A stretch of DNA of 64,000 bases from NCBI RefSeq assembly GCF_001942625.1, contig NZ_MLCL01000062.1:310001-374000 (forward strand), given 5' to 3'. Positions 1-7,478 of this stretch are shown piece by piece (position 1 is the stretch's first letter; every line of letters begins with the position of its first letter). The translations under genes and the position numbers were made by a program. Source of the stretch: Mycobacterium syngnathidarum (GTDB lineage: Bacteria; Actinomycetota; Actinomycetes; Mycobacteriales; Mycobacteriaceae). Under the pieces are notes generated by a model. The model searched no databases and was not told where the DNA came from. It saw only the letters and a list, made by a program, of their open reading frames with translations.

Positions 1-189
1 GGTTTTCATCCACGATTCCAACCGGTCCCGCGCGCATGCAACAACACCCTCGACCGCACGCTCTACGGCGGCCGCATCACCGCACGCTCCGCCACCCGAC
101 AACGCAGCGTCACGATCGGATTCGTCCTGTGCCGCAACGTAATCGCCAACCACATTCACCAACGACGCCAACAATCTCCAGCCGCCTGA
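1..189 (+). CDS. C-terminal fragment of an unrecognised protein (cut by window edge)
   Basis: Reading frame 1 is open from the first base to a TGA at 187-189. It gives 62 residues with ordinary globular composition in the middle (NNTLDRTLYGGRIT, then VTIGFVLCRNVIANHI). I do not recognise the family. The same frame reopens after the stop until 358-360 with Pro/His/Arg-rich sequence that looks non-coding. The 5' end lies outside the window, so length and identity cannot be judged. The tRNA gene just downstream makes remains of an integrated element possible, but nothing here proves it. Confidence 0.35.
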   Translation, partial: GFHPRFQPVPRACNNTLDRTLYGGRITARSATRQRSVTIGFVLCRNVIANHIHQRRQQSPAA

Positions 190-366
190 GCCACCCCGAT
201 GGGACAGTTCAACGCTCGGCGCCGCCACACCCATCCCGCCGGGCACACCAGCCCCGTCAACCGCACCGGCACCACGCCCAGGAGACCCGATACCGCCGAA
301 TCCACGTCGTCCGACTACCATGAGTCGTCCCTATGGGTTTTTCGACACCTATCTCGATAGGTCACA

Positions 367-439
367 GCCCCCGTAGCTCAGGGGATAGAGCACGGCTCTC
401 CTAAAGCCGGTGTCGCAGGTTCGAATCCTGCCGGGGGCA
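367..439 (+). tRNA. tRNA-Arg (anticodon CCT)
   Basis: A complete cloverleaf can be folded by eye. The acceptor arms are GCCCCCG (367-373) and CGGGGGC (432-438), with discriminator A at 439. The D arm is GCTC/GAGC. The anticodon stem CGGCT/AGCCG encloses loop CTCCTAA, so the anticodon is CCT (reads AGG). The T arm is GCAGG-TTCGAAT-CCTGC. CCA is not encoded. tRNA genes of this kind are common integration sites for mobile elements. Confidence 0.95.
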
Positions 440-539
440 CTGAATTGCCGTATGACCTCGGTTGAGGTTCCGCGACTCCCCGATCTTGTCGGCCCGCCCC
501 AGTAGCGTCATCAGCAGATCGACGTTCAGGGGGATGGCA

Positions 540-1481
540 GTGAACCGCACGGTGCAGTATTGGCGGCTGTTGCAGCCGGACGGTGCGGCCCTGCCCGGTG
601 AGTTTCCAGCCGAGCAAGTGGTTCGGCGTCTCAGCTGCGCTGAGGCCGAGGACCGCAACCGCTACCGCCGCTGCCCCGACGGGATGCTGCTGATCGCCCA
701 CGGCACGCGTGACGACCGGATGCTGATCCTGGACAAGGTACGGCGGGAGAACCTGCCCAGTATCGGCAGCGCCGCCGGCGCTCGGCGCGCGATCGGGCTG
801 ACCCCGGATGAGGGCCTGCTGGAACCGACGTATTGCCTGTTCGGTGAGCGCAACATCGTTGCCATGCTGACAAGCGGTGACGGCCCACGGGCCCGGCGGT
901 TGGCCGATTATCTCGAGCACAAGCTCGAGATCGCAGTCGGCATCGAGCCGGTGCTCACCCAGAACCTCGACCAGGCGCTCGACGAGATGAGTGTGTCGCG
1001 GGTGGACGTCGCGATCCCGGCCGATCGCATCAACCGCGAGCTGGTCGGCGGTGACTGGGTTCAGGCGCTCGACGGTGCCCGCGCGCTGGCCCACGATGGC
1101 GTCGTCCGCATCGGGATCTCGGTGGGCCGCCGAGGCACCGGAACACAGAAGGAGGCGATCCGCCGGCGGATCCGCGAACTGATCGACGCCCTGCGGGGTT
1201 CGGGAGCGCTGTCGGAGTTCGAAAGTGCACGTGTCGTCGGATCCATCAGCGGTACCCCGCAATCGGTCGACCTGCTCGAAGACAAGTTCGTCGAGAAGAC
1301 CCGCGTCGATGCCGACCGCTTGAACGATCCGGAGCGATCAACCGCATATGCGCGAGAGCTGTTGCGGCAGTCGCTGACCCGCAACCGTGACTATCTGCTG
1401 TCGGCTGTGCCGGCCGTTCCGGGTGTGCCCGCGCACTATGCCGACACGCTGATCGAGGTTCCCGGTGATGAACGCGAATAA
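540..1481 (+). CDS. Unrecognised soluble protein, first gene of a two-gene unit
   Basis: About 313 residues with no signal peptide or membrane segment. I chose the GTG at 540 because GGGGG (529-533) sits at good distance; an ATG at 534 lies too close to it. The N-terminus (NRTVQYWRLLQPDG) reads like a beta strand-rich domain. The middle has GERNIVAMLTSGDGPRA, and a helical, charged C-terminal half follows. I see no catalytic signature. The stop overlaps the start of a four-helix membrane protein by 17 bases, so the two are translationally coupled. A soluble sensor-like protein plus a small membrane partner beside a tRNA resembles two-gene phage-defence modules such as Kiwa in layout, but sequence similarity to KwaB is not established. 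Confidence 0.75.
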   Translation: MNRTVQYWRLLQPDGAALPGEFPAEQVVRRLSCAEAEDRNRYRRCPDGMLLIAHGTRDDRMLILDKVRRENLPSIGSAAGARRAIGLTPDEGLLEPTYCLFGERNIVAMLTSGDGPRARRLADYLEHKLEIAVGIEPVLTQNLDQALDEMSVSRVDVAIPADRINRELVGGDWVQALDGARALAHDGVVRIGISVGRRGTGTQKEAIRRRIRELIDALRGSGALSEFESARVVGSISGTPQSVDLLEDKFVEKTRVDADRLNDPERSTAYARELLRQSLTRNRDYLLSAVPAVPGVPAHYADTLIEVPGDERE

Positions 1482-1995
1482 GCGCCCCGTCCTGCAGTTC
1501 AGCATCCGGGAAAGGCTGCAGCACAACTGGGTTCGTCATCAGTGGGCGGACTGGCTGCTCGCCCTGGCGGTGGTCGGCGGTTGGCTGCTGCTGGGCCGGG
1601 CCGGTTGGCTGCCATGGGCGCTCACAGAGGTTCCCCATGACGCCCGCCGTACCGCATACCAGATCCTGGCGACCGTGGCCGCCACGATGGGCGGGTTCAC
1701 CCTGACCAGCATCTCCATCCTGGTGAACCTGCTTCGAGCACCGATGACCACGGTGGACAAGCTGTTGCCCGCCGACGACAAACGTCGGGTGGGTGCCGCA
1801 TTCGTCACGGCGTTGCCGACCTTGTTCGCATTGTTCATCGCAGCGCTCGTCGGGCTGACGACCGACGCCAACGTCCACAACGGCTACTGGTGGCTACAGG
1901 CGATCATCATGTGGGCGGCCTTCGCCGCCGTGGCGTCGCTTGCGCGGGTCGTGTGGATCCTGCGCCGTCTGCTCACCCTGTCCTCGGACGGATAA
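1465..1995 (+). CDS. Small four-helix membrane protein, second gene of the unit
   Basis: The GTG at 1465 is directly followed by ATG at 1468, with GAGG at 1454-1457 as ribosome site; the product is about 176 residues. Four hydrophobic segments are visible: residues about 23-47 (WLLALAVVGGWLLLG), 63-90 (ATVAATMGGFTLTSISIL), 112-135 (FVTALPTLFALFIAALVGL) and 142-165 (AIIMWAAFAAVASLARVVWI). The tail is short and cytoplasmic. No transporter signature is seen. The overlap with the upstream gene implies a shared function. Small multi-pass proteins paired with a soluble partner are frequent membrane effectors of abortive-infection systems; that role is inference only. Confidence 0.75.
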   Translation: MMNANKRPVLQFSIRERLQHNWVRHQWADWLLALAVVGGWLLLGRAGWLPWALTEVPHDARRTAYQILATVAATMGGFTLTSISILVNLLRAPMTTVDKLLPADDKRRVGAAFVTALPTLFALFIAALVGLTTDANVHNGYWWLQAIIMWAAFAAVASLARVVWILRRLLTLSSDG

Positions 1996-2009
1996 CTGCA
2001 CAGACCGAC

Positions 2010-2447
2010 TCAGTTGCCGACGAGCGGACGACCACTGGCCTGCCAGGCTTTCATTCCACCGTCGAGTTCGACGACATCGGTGTATCCCAACGACTTCAGC
2101 GTTGTCGCGGCCGTTGCGCTCATGGGTCCGGTGCGGCAGTAGATCGCAATCATGGCATCGCGATCTGTGGGCAACCGATCGGATTGCTCGACGATCCGAT
2201 CGAATGGAATCGACAGATCCGTACCCGGGATGTCGCCTTGGTACGGCACGTGCACGTTGATCGTCAGTGTCTCGGATTTTCCGATGGTGGTGGCGAATTC
2301 GTCGACGCCGACCAGTCGATGATCAGCGACCTCCACCACGCCGGATCCGGCGGGAGCAGCCGCCGGCGGACCGGTCGATGCAGCGCAGGAGGCCAGGGAC
2401 GTCGAGACGATTGCGGTCAATGCCGCGTCGCGCATCCGAGTGAACAT
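2010..2447 (-). CDS. Rhodanese-domain lipoprotein
   Basis: About 145 residues. The N-terminus has basic residues, a short hydrophobic stretch and a lipobox (SLASC), predicting a lipid-anchored protein outside the membrane. A single rhodanese domain follows, with active-site loop CRTGPMS after YxxxIAIY and the usual C-terminal GGMKAW. Rhodaneses move sulfane sulfur through the loop cysteine. The start at 2447 is preferred because the ATG at 2459 lies inside the upstream palindrome, almost on top of the only AGGGG ribosome-site-like stretch. It diverges from a DUF1326 gene, with two CsoR/CstR-like palindromes between them, suggesting induction by copper or by persulfide stress. Confidence 0.8.
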   Translation of the reverse strand: MFTRMRDAALTAIVSTSLASCAASTGPPAAAPAGSGVVEVADHRLVGVDEFATTIGKSETLTINVHVPYQGDIPGTDLSIPFDRIVEQSDRLPTDRDAMIAIYCRTGPMSATAATTLKSLGYTDVVELDGGMKAWQASGRPLVGN

Positions 2448-2457
2448 GGCGCCAATC

Positions 2458-2474
2458 ATACCCCTAGGGGGTAC
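2458..2474. promoter_or_regulatory. CsoR/CstR-like operator, site 1
   Basis: ATACCCCTAGGGGGTAC is a near-perfect inverted repeat, abutting the rhodanese start. The TACCCC-GGGGTA form is typical of operators bound by CsoR-family repressors (copper sensor CsoR, persulfide sensor CstR). No csoR-like gene is in the window, so the regulator must be elsewhere. Confidence 0.6.
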
Positions 2475-2515
2475 TTGCACACCCGAGTTCGCCGATGTTA
2501 CGGTCGCTGCGTCAT

Positions 2516-2532
2516 ATACCCCCTGGGGGTAT
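2516..2532. promoter_or_regulatory. CsoR/CstR-like operator, site 2
   Basis: ATACCCCCTGGGGGTAT is a perfect palindrome around a central T, 8 bases before the ribosome site of the DUF1326 gene. It matches site 1 at nearly every position, and the two centres are about 58 bp apart, so one regulator probably controls both divergent genes. Confidence 0.65.
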
Positions 2533-2553
2533 TCAACGGAAGGAGCGGGATCG

Positions 2554-3273
2554 ATGACGACTTCGTCGACACAGGTCGATTGGCATTTGCGCGGAGAATG
2601 GTTCGACGTGTGCAGCTGCAAGTTGCCTTGCCCGTGCAGCTTCGCCCAGGAGCCCACGCACGGAGATTGCTTGTTCACCTTGGTGTGGCACGTTCGCGAA
2701 GGGCATTACGGCGACACCGATTTGGCGGGTCTCAGCGTGATCGCGCTCGGTGAGTTCGCCGGCAACATGTGGATCGGCGACCCGAACGCCACCATGAAGC
2801 TGATGTTCTACATCGATGAAAAGGGCAATGCCGCTCAGCGCGATGCACTCGAACGCATCTTCACGGGCAAGGAAGGCGGCTGGCCGGCAGAATTCGGCAG
2901 CCTGATCGAGGAGATGCGCGGCATCGAATACGCCCCGATCAGATTCGAGGCCGCCGATGACCTTGCCTACTGGCGCGCTGAGATTCCCGGCAAGGTCGAC
3001 CTGTTGGTGGAGGCCCTGACCGGCCCGACGGCTGACCCGAACCGGCGGGTGACCACGATCAATGCGCCGGGCGCCGAGGTCGGGCCGGGCCAGGTCGCCA
3101 CGTGGGGCGTGGTCAAGGAGGACCACGCTGTGGGCTTCGACTGGTCACATGAGCACAGTGGCGGTTCGAGCAAGCACTTCCCGTTCGACTGGCGCCCCGG
3201 GACAGAGACCGCGGATTCCGGTGACGCGAACGGGGAAGCGCAGCTTTCGTCGTCCTGCACCTGCGGCTGCTGA
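2554..3273 (+). CDS. DUF1326 domain protein, cysteine-rich
   Basis: 239 residues starting at ATG 2554 behind AAGGAG (2540-2545). The protein fits the DUF1326 family (uncharacterised, often beside metal or membrane protein genes). Cysteines cluster at both ends: CSCKLPCPCSF near residues 19-29 and SSCTCGC at the extreme C-terminus, suggesting metal or thiol chemistry. The N-terminal HLRGEWFDVCSC and the ...GKEGGWPAEFG region are characteristic. A perfect CsoR/CstR-like palindrome just upstream ties it to the same stress as the divergent rhodanese. No enzymatic role is known for the family. Confidence 0.85.
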   Translation: MTTSSTQVDWHLRGEWFDVCSCKLPCPCSFAQEPTHGDCLFTLVWHVREGHYGDTDLAGLSVIALGEFAGNMWIGDPNATMKLMFYIDEKGNAAQRDALERIFTGKEGGWPAEFGSLIEEMRGIEYAPIRFEAADDLAYWRAEIPGKVDLLVEALTGPTADPNRRVTTINAPGAEVGPGQVATWGVVKEDHAVGFDWSHEHSGGSSKHFPFDWRPGTETADSGDANGEAQLSSSCTCGC

Positions 3274-3333
3274 ATCGGTCACCGAGACCGGGCGGAGGCA
3301 CCTGGGACCTCCGCCCGGTCTCGATCAGTACTG

Positions 3334-4152
3334 TCAGTTCAAGCCGTTCGACAGGATCATCGACTCCCCGGTCTTCAGTCGGCCCCGATCCGAGACCAGG
3401 TAGAGCACGGCATCGGCGACGTCTTGCGGCTCAAGCAGACCCGGCCGCGGCCGGCCTTGGGCGAACATCTCCTCGACATCGTCGAGACCCGGATTCTCCA
3501 GGTCCGGCCGGATCACCTTGTAGGTCGCCGGGTTGTGGATCATCGGCGTGTTCACCCCGGACGGCAGCACCGCGTTGACCGTGATGCCGTACTCGGCAAC
3601 CTCGTATGCCACCGACTTCACCAGCGCCACCACACCGGCCTTGGTCGCCGCGTAGTGACCAGAGTTGGTGGCTCCGGTGCCCGCCACGATCGACGACGTG
3701 GCCACGACGCGCCCGGACCGACGCTCGATCAGATGCGGCAGCACGGCGCGGAACGTGTTGAACACACCGGTGAGGTTGATGTCGATCATGGTCTGCCACC
3801 GACCCTCAGACATGGTCGCGATCGGCCCACTACTGGCGATCCCGGCGTTGGCCACCACCACATCGACGCTCCCGAACTCGGCGACCGCGCTGTCCACCAG
3901 GGACTGCATGGCAGACAGGTCGCGGACATCGGCAATCACCGCCGTGCAGCGCCGGCCGAGGGCGGACACCTCCTTTGCGGTGTGTTCCAAGTCGGCCGGC
4001 GTAGGCAGCGGATAGTCCACCGATGCGACGGGAGCCGCGATGTCGCACACGACGATGTCGGCGCCTTCGCGCGCCAATGCGTTGGCATGTGCGCGACCCT
4101 GCCCGCGCGCCCCTCCAGTTATCAGAGCCGTTTTCCCGTCCAGCGCACCCAC
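3334..4152 (-). CDS. SDR oxidoreductase, mycofactocin-dependent type
   Basis: 272 residues from GTG 4152, with AAGGGGG at good spacing upstream. Rossmann motif TGGARGQG is near residue 12, and the catalytic Ser plus YAATK are present. The insert after the second strand (CDIAAP...[16 protein letters not shown]) is characteristic of SDRs whose bound nicotinamide is re-oxidised by mycofactocin rather than exchanged. It probably oxidises an alcohol to a ketone or aldehyde; the substrate is unknown. The gene stands alone, convergent with the DUF1326 gene. About 310 bases separate it from the next gene; I see no clear gene or RNA there. Confidence 0.85.
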   Translation of the reverse strand: MGALDGKTALITGGARGQGRAHANALAREGADIVVCDIAAPVASVDYPLPTPADLEHTAKEVSALGRRCTAVIADVRDLSAMQSLVDSAVAEFGSVDVVVANAGIASSGPIATMSEGRWQTMIDINLTGVFNTFRAVLPHLIERRSGRVVATSSIVAGTGATNSGHYAATKAGVVALVKSVAYEVAEYGITVNAVLPSGVNTPMIHNPATYKVIRPDLENPGLDDVEEMFAQGRPRPGLLEPQDVADAVLYLVSDRGRLKTGESMILSNGLN

Positions 4153-4464
4153 GAGTCCCCCTTCTGTCGTGCGGTCCTTAGATGGAGACCACTGCAGCGG
4201 GCAAAACTCGTCGAGCCCCCCGGCCACACCATGCGACGCAGCTGTCACACCGGCCGGCTGGCAACACTCCGAGGAGCCCCTTGTCATCACAATTTCACTT
4301 GGCAAATAAATTCAATAGCCTGACCGGGAAGAGCTTCGTGAGAGCAAATCTGCTGTATGACGACGTCCCAGGCGATTCCCAGGAACATGATGAGTTGTAC
4401 TAATGTTATCTACAGACGGGGGTCTTGAGCTCGTACACAGCTAACAAACCCGGAGGCAAGAAAG

Positions 4465-4701
4465 ATGCGTTCGAAACTGAAGAGGGTGGCGGCAATCGGG
4501 CTGGGCACGCTGGCGGTGCCGGTCGGCGTGGCGGTCGCGGCTGCCGCTCCGGCGTCGGCGGGTCCTGAGATCTGTGCGACCGGACCGTACGGCTACGTGC
4601 AGGCGTGCGTGGAAGGTCCCGGCTGGGGCCGCTGGCATGGTTGGGACAACGGCTGGCGTGGCCGCGGGCACGGCCACGGACACGGCGGCTGGGACGACTG
4701 A
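4465..4701 (+). CDS. Small secreted Gly/His/Trp-rich protein
   Basis: 78 residues behind a clear ribosome site (GGAGG at 4451-4455). The Sec signal peptide is basic (MRSKLKR), then a hydrophobic core, then APASA as signal peptidase I site, leaving about 46 mature residues. The mature part has two cysteines (ICATGPYG, QACVEGPG) that could form a disulfide, then a tail with GRGHGHGHGG, a possible metal-binding stretch. A long hairpin ends the transcript directly afterwards, so the gene is monocistronic. No family recognised beyond short mycobacterial exported proteins. Confidence 0.8.
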   Translation: MRSKLKRVAAIGLGTLAVPVGVAVAAAAPASAGPEICATGPYGYVQACVEGPGWGRWHGWDNGWRGRGHGHGHGGWDD

Positions 4702-4720
4702 TCCGCCTTTAACCACGGGT

Positions 4721-4771
4721 AACGCCGTGGCGGGAATCCAACTCGGATTTCTGCCACGGCGTTATTTGTTT
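4721..4771 (+). terminator. Hairpin terminator
   Basis: AACGCCGTGGC (4721-4731) pairs perfectly with GCCACGGCGTT (4753-4763). An inner AATCC/GGATT pairing extends the stem, and the T-rich ATTTGTTT follows. It lies 20 bases after the small secreted protein gene. A T-tract this clear is uncommon for mycobacterial terminators. Confidence 0.75.
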
Positions 4772-4815
4772 CAACCGCTCTAGTCACTCTCTTAGTTGTA
4801 GTAGCGTCGCCGGCC

Positions 4816-6024
4816 ATGGAGGATGTCTGGATTCTGGGCGGCTACCAGAGCGACTTCGCCCGCAACCTCTCCCGCGAGCAGGTCGACTTCGCCGGGCTGA
4901 CCCGCGAGGTCGTCGACCACACCTTGGACAGCGCCAGAATCGAACCCACCGGCATCGGCGTCGTCCACGTCGCAAACGCTTTCGGTGCACTGTTCACCGG
5001 TCAAGCTCACCTGGGCGCCATGCCGGCCACGGTCCATCCTGGCCTCTGGGGCATACCTGCCTCCCGCCACGAGGCCGCATGCGCGTCGGGCAGCATCGCG
5101 ATCCTCGGAGCCATCGCCGACTTGCGTTCCGGCGCTTACGACAGCGCCCTCGTCATCGGACTGGAGCTGGAGAAAACGGTGCCCGGCGACACCGCTGCAG
5201 CACACCTCGGCGCCGCGGCCTGGATCGGCCATGAAGCCGAGGAGGCCAAGTTCGTCTGGCCATCGATGTTCTCCCGGGTAGCCGACGCCTACGACCAGCG
5301 CTACGGCCTGGATGCCGAGCATCTCCGGGCCATCGCCGCATTGAACTTCTGCAACGCCCGAGCCAATCCCAACGCCCAGACTCGCGACTGGACGGTACCC
5401 ACTCCGATTTCCGACGACGCGGGCAATCCAGTGGTGGAAGGTCGGCTGCGCCGGTTCGACTGCAGCCAGATGACCGACGGCGGGGCCGGGCTGGTGCTGG
5501 TCAGCGACTCCTATCTCCGTGCGCACCCGACCGCGCGCCCGGTCGCTCGCGTCGGCGGTTGGGGTCACACCACAGTCGGCCTCGGACTGCGCCAAAAGCT
5601 CGACCGGAGCGCGACGGATCCGTATCTACTGCCGCACGTACGCCAAGCCGTGCTGGACGCGTTCGGCCGTGCCGGGGTGAGCCTGGAGGATCTCGACGGG
5701 TTCGAGGTCCACGACTGCTTCACTCCCAGCGAGTACCTGGCCATCGACCACATCGGGTTGACCGGTCCCGGTGAATCCTGGAAGGCCATCGAGAACGGCG
5801 AGATCGAGATCGGCGGCCGGCTGCCGATCAACCCCAGCGGCGGGCTGATCGGCGGCGGCCACCCGGTCGGTGCAACGGGTGTGCGGATGTTGCTCGATGC
5901 CGCCAAGCAGGTCAGTGCCTCCGCCGGCCCCTACCAGGTGGAGGATGCAAAGGCCTTCGGCACCTTGAACTTTGGCGGCAGCACCGCAACCACTGTCAGC
6001 TTCGTCGTGACGAGCAAGGAATAG
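4816..6024 (+). CDS. Thiolase-family acetyl-CoA acetyltransferase (SCP-x-like)
   Basis: 402 residues. Thiolase fold with nucleophile cysteine in EAACASGS (around residue 91) and C-terminal GGHPVGATG. The middle motif is VHDCFTPSEY, in place of the NEAF of classical thiolases, as in sterol-carrier-protein-type thiolases. These cleave or modify bulky 3-ketoacyl-CoAs such as steroid side chains. Two bases separate the stop from a carotenoid oxygenase gene, so they are co-transcribed and probably act on one isoprenoid-derived substrate. A strong ribosome site is not visible before the ATG at 4816; a very short or leaderless transcript is possible. Confidence 0.88.
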   Translation: MEDVWILGGYQSDFARNLSREQVDFAGLTREVVDHTLDSARIEPTGIGVVHVANAFGALFTGQAHLGAMPATVHPGLWGIPASRHEAACASGSIAILGAIADLRSGAYDSALVIGLELEKTVPGDTAAAHLGAAAWIGHEAEEAKFVWPSMFSRVADAYDQRYGLDAEHLRAIAALNFCNARANPNAQTRDWTVPTPISDDAGNPVVEGRLRRFDCSQMTDGGAGLVLVSDSYLRAHPTARPVARVGGWGHTTVGLGLRQKLDRSATDPYLLPHVRQAVLDAFGRAGVSLEDLDGFEVHDCFTPSEYLAIDHIGLTGPGESWKAIENGEIEIGGRLPINPSGGLIGGGHPVGATGVRMLLDAAKQVSASAGPYQVEDAKAFGTLNFGGSTATTVSFVVTSKE

Positions 6025-6026
6025 AC

Positions 6027-7478
6027 ATGCACACCGAGATCGTGACCAAGTTCCTGTCCACGCTGCCCGAGGATGACGCCCACCCCTACCGGACCGGGGC
6101 CTGGCGGCCGCAGACCACCGAATTCGACGCCGACGATCTGGCAGTCGTCGACGGCGAAATTCCGTCCGACATCGACGGCGTGTACCTCCGCAACACCGAG
6201 AACCCGCTGCATCCGGCGTTTCAGACCTATCACCCGTTCGACGGGGACGGGATGCTGCACATCGTGGGGTTCCGGGAGGGAAAAGCCTTCTACCGCAACA
6301 GGTTCATCCGCACCGATGGGTTCCTGGCCGAAAACGAGGCCGGCGGCCCGTTGTGGCCCGGTATCGCCGAGCCCGTCGAACTGGCCAAGCGGGACCGCGG
6401 CTGGGGTGCCCGCACGCTGATGAAAGACGCCTCCAGCACGGACGTGACGGTGCACCGCGGGGTGGCGCTCACCAGCTTCTACCAGTGCGGCGACCTGTAC
6501 CGCGTCGATCCCTGCACCGGCGACAACCTCGGCAAGGAGGACTGGGGCGGGGCCTTCCCTGCCGAATGGGGCGTATCGGCACATCCCAAGGCCGATCACG
6601 CCACCGGCGAACTGCTGTTCTTCAACTACGGCAAGCAAACGCCGTACATGCACTACGGCGTCGTGGACGCCGACAACCGACTGGTGCACTACGTCGACGT
6701 CGAACTGCCCGGGCCCCGGCTACCGCACGACATGGCGTTCACCGAGAACTACGTGATTCTCAACGACTTTCCGTTGTTCTGGGATGCCGAGTTCCTCAAG
6801 AAGAACGTGCACCTGCCGAAGCTGCACCGCGACATACCGTCCCGCTTCGCAGTGCTCCCCCGCCGAGGAACCGCCGGCGACGTCAAATGGTTCGAAGCCG
6901 ACACCACTTACGTGCTGCACTTCACCAACGCCTACGAAGACGGCGACGAGATCGTGCTCGACGGGTTTTTCCAGGGCCATGCCGCACCGGCCTTGGCGCT
7001 GGACAAGATGCAGACCAGGCTGCACCGCTGGCGGTTCAACCTCGTCACGGGCCAGACCCGCGAAGAGCAATTATCCGACAGCATCACCGAATTCGGCATG
7101 ATCAACCCCGGCTACGCCGGGCGCGACTACCGCTACGCCTATGCCGCCACCGGCAAGCCCGGCTGGTTCCTGTTCGACGGGCTGGTCCGCCACGACCTGC
7201 ACACCGGATCGGAACAGCGCTACGCCTTCGATGACGGTGTGTACGGCAGCGAGACCGCGATGGCGCCTCGTGTGGGCAGCCGCAGCGAGGACGACGGCTA
7301 CCTGGTCACCATCACCACAGACATGAACGACGACGCGTCCTACTGCCTGGTGTTCGAGGCCGCCAGGGTCGCCGACGGGCCGGTGTGCAAACTGGCTCTG
7401 CCGGAACGAGTTTCCAGCGGAACCCACTCCACCTGGGCGCCAGGTGACGAGCTGCGCCGATGGCTGGTGCGTGACTGA
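6027..7478 (+). CDS. Carotenoid cleavage oxygenase family protein
   Basis: 483 residues, the usual length for bacterial carotenoid or stilbene cleavage dioxygenases. These iron(II) enzymes split a C=C bond with O2. The four histidine ligands are visible in order: VSAHPKAD (about 194), LPHDMAFTENY (about 237), YVLHFTNAYEDGDE (about 300) and SGTHSTWAP near the C-terminus. ENPLHP and YHPFDGDGMLH in the N-terminal part are family hallmarks. Tightly coupled to the thiolase upstream, and overlapping the regulator downstream. The substrate could be an apocarotenoid, a stilbene or a related phenolic; sequence alone does not decide. Confidence 0.9.
   Translation: MHTEIVTKFLSTLPEDDAHPYRTGAWRPQTTEFDADDLAVVDGEIPSDIDGVYLRNTENPLHPAFQTYHPFDGDGMLHIVGFREGKAFYRNRFIRTDGFLAENEAGGPLWPGIAEPVELAKRDRGWGARTLMKDASSTDVTVHRGVALTSFYQCGDLYRVDPCTGDNLGKEDWGGAFPAEWGVSAHPKADHATGELLFFNYGKQTPYMHYGVVDADNRLVHYVDVELPGPRLPHDMAFTENYVILNDFPLFWDAEFLKKNVHLPKLHRDIPSRFAVLPRRGTAGDVKWFEADTTYVLHFTNAYEDGDEIVLDGFFQGHAAPALALDKMQTRLHRWRFNLVTGQTREEQLSDSITEFGMINPGYAGRDYRYAYAATGKPGWFLFDGLVRHDLHTGSEQRYAFDDGVYGSETAMAPRVGSRSEDDGYLVTITTDMNDDASYCLVFEAARVADGPVCKLALPERVSSGTHSTWAPGDELRRWLVRD

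Noticed and set aside
378..1262. 294-codon minus-strand frame over the tRNA and first soluble gene
   Set aside because: It reads through the tRNA complement and has biased composition without motifs. The plus-strand gene has a ribosome site and is coupled to the next gene.
3424..4323. 299-codon plus-strand frame opposite the SDR at 3334
   Set aside because: No recognisable motifs, and the SDR has complete cofactor and catalytic motifs.
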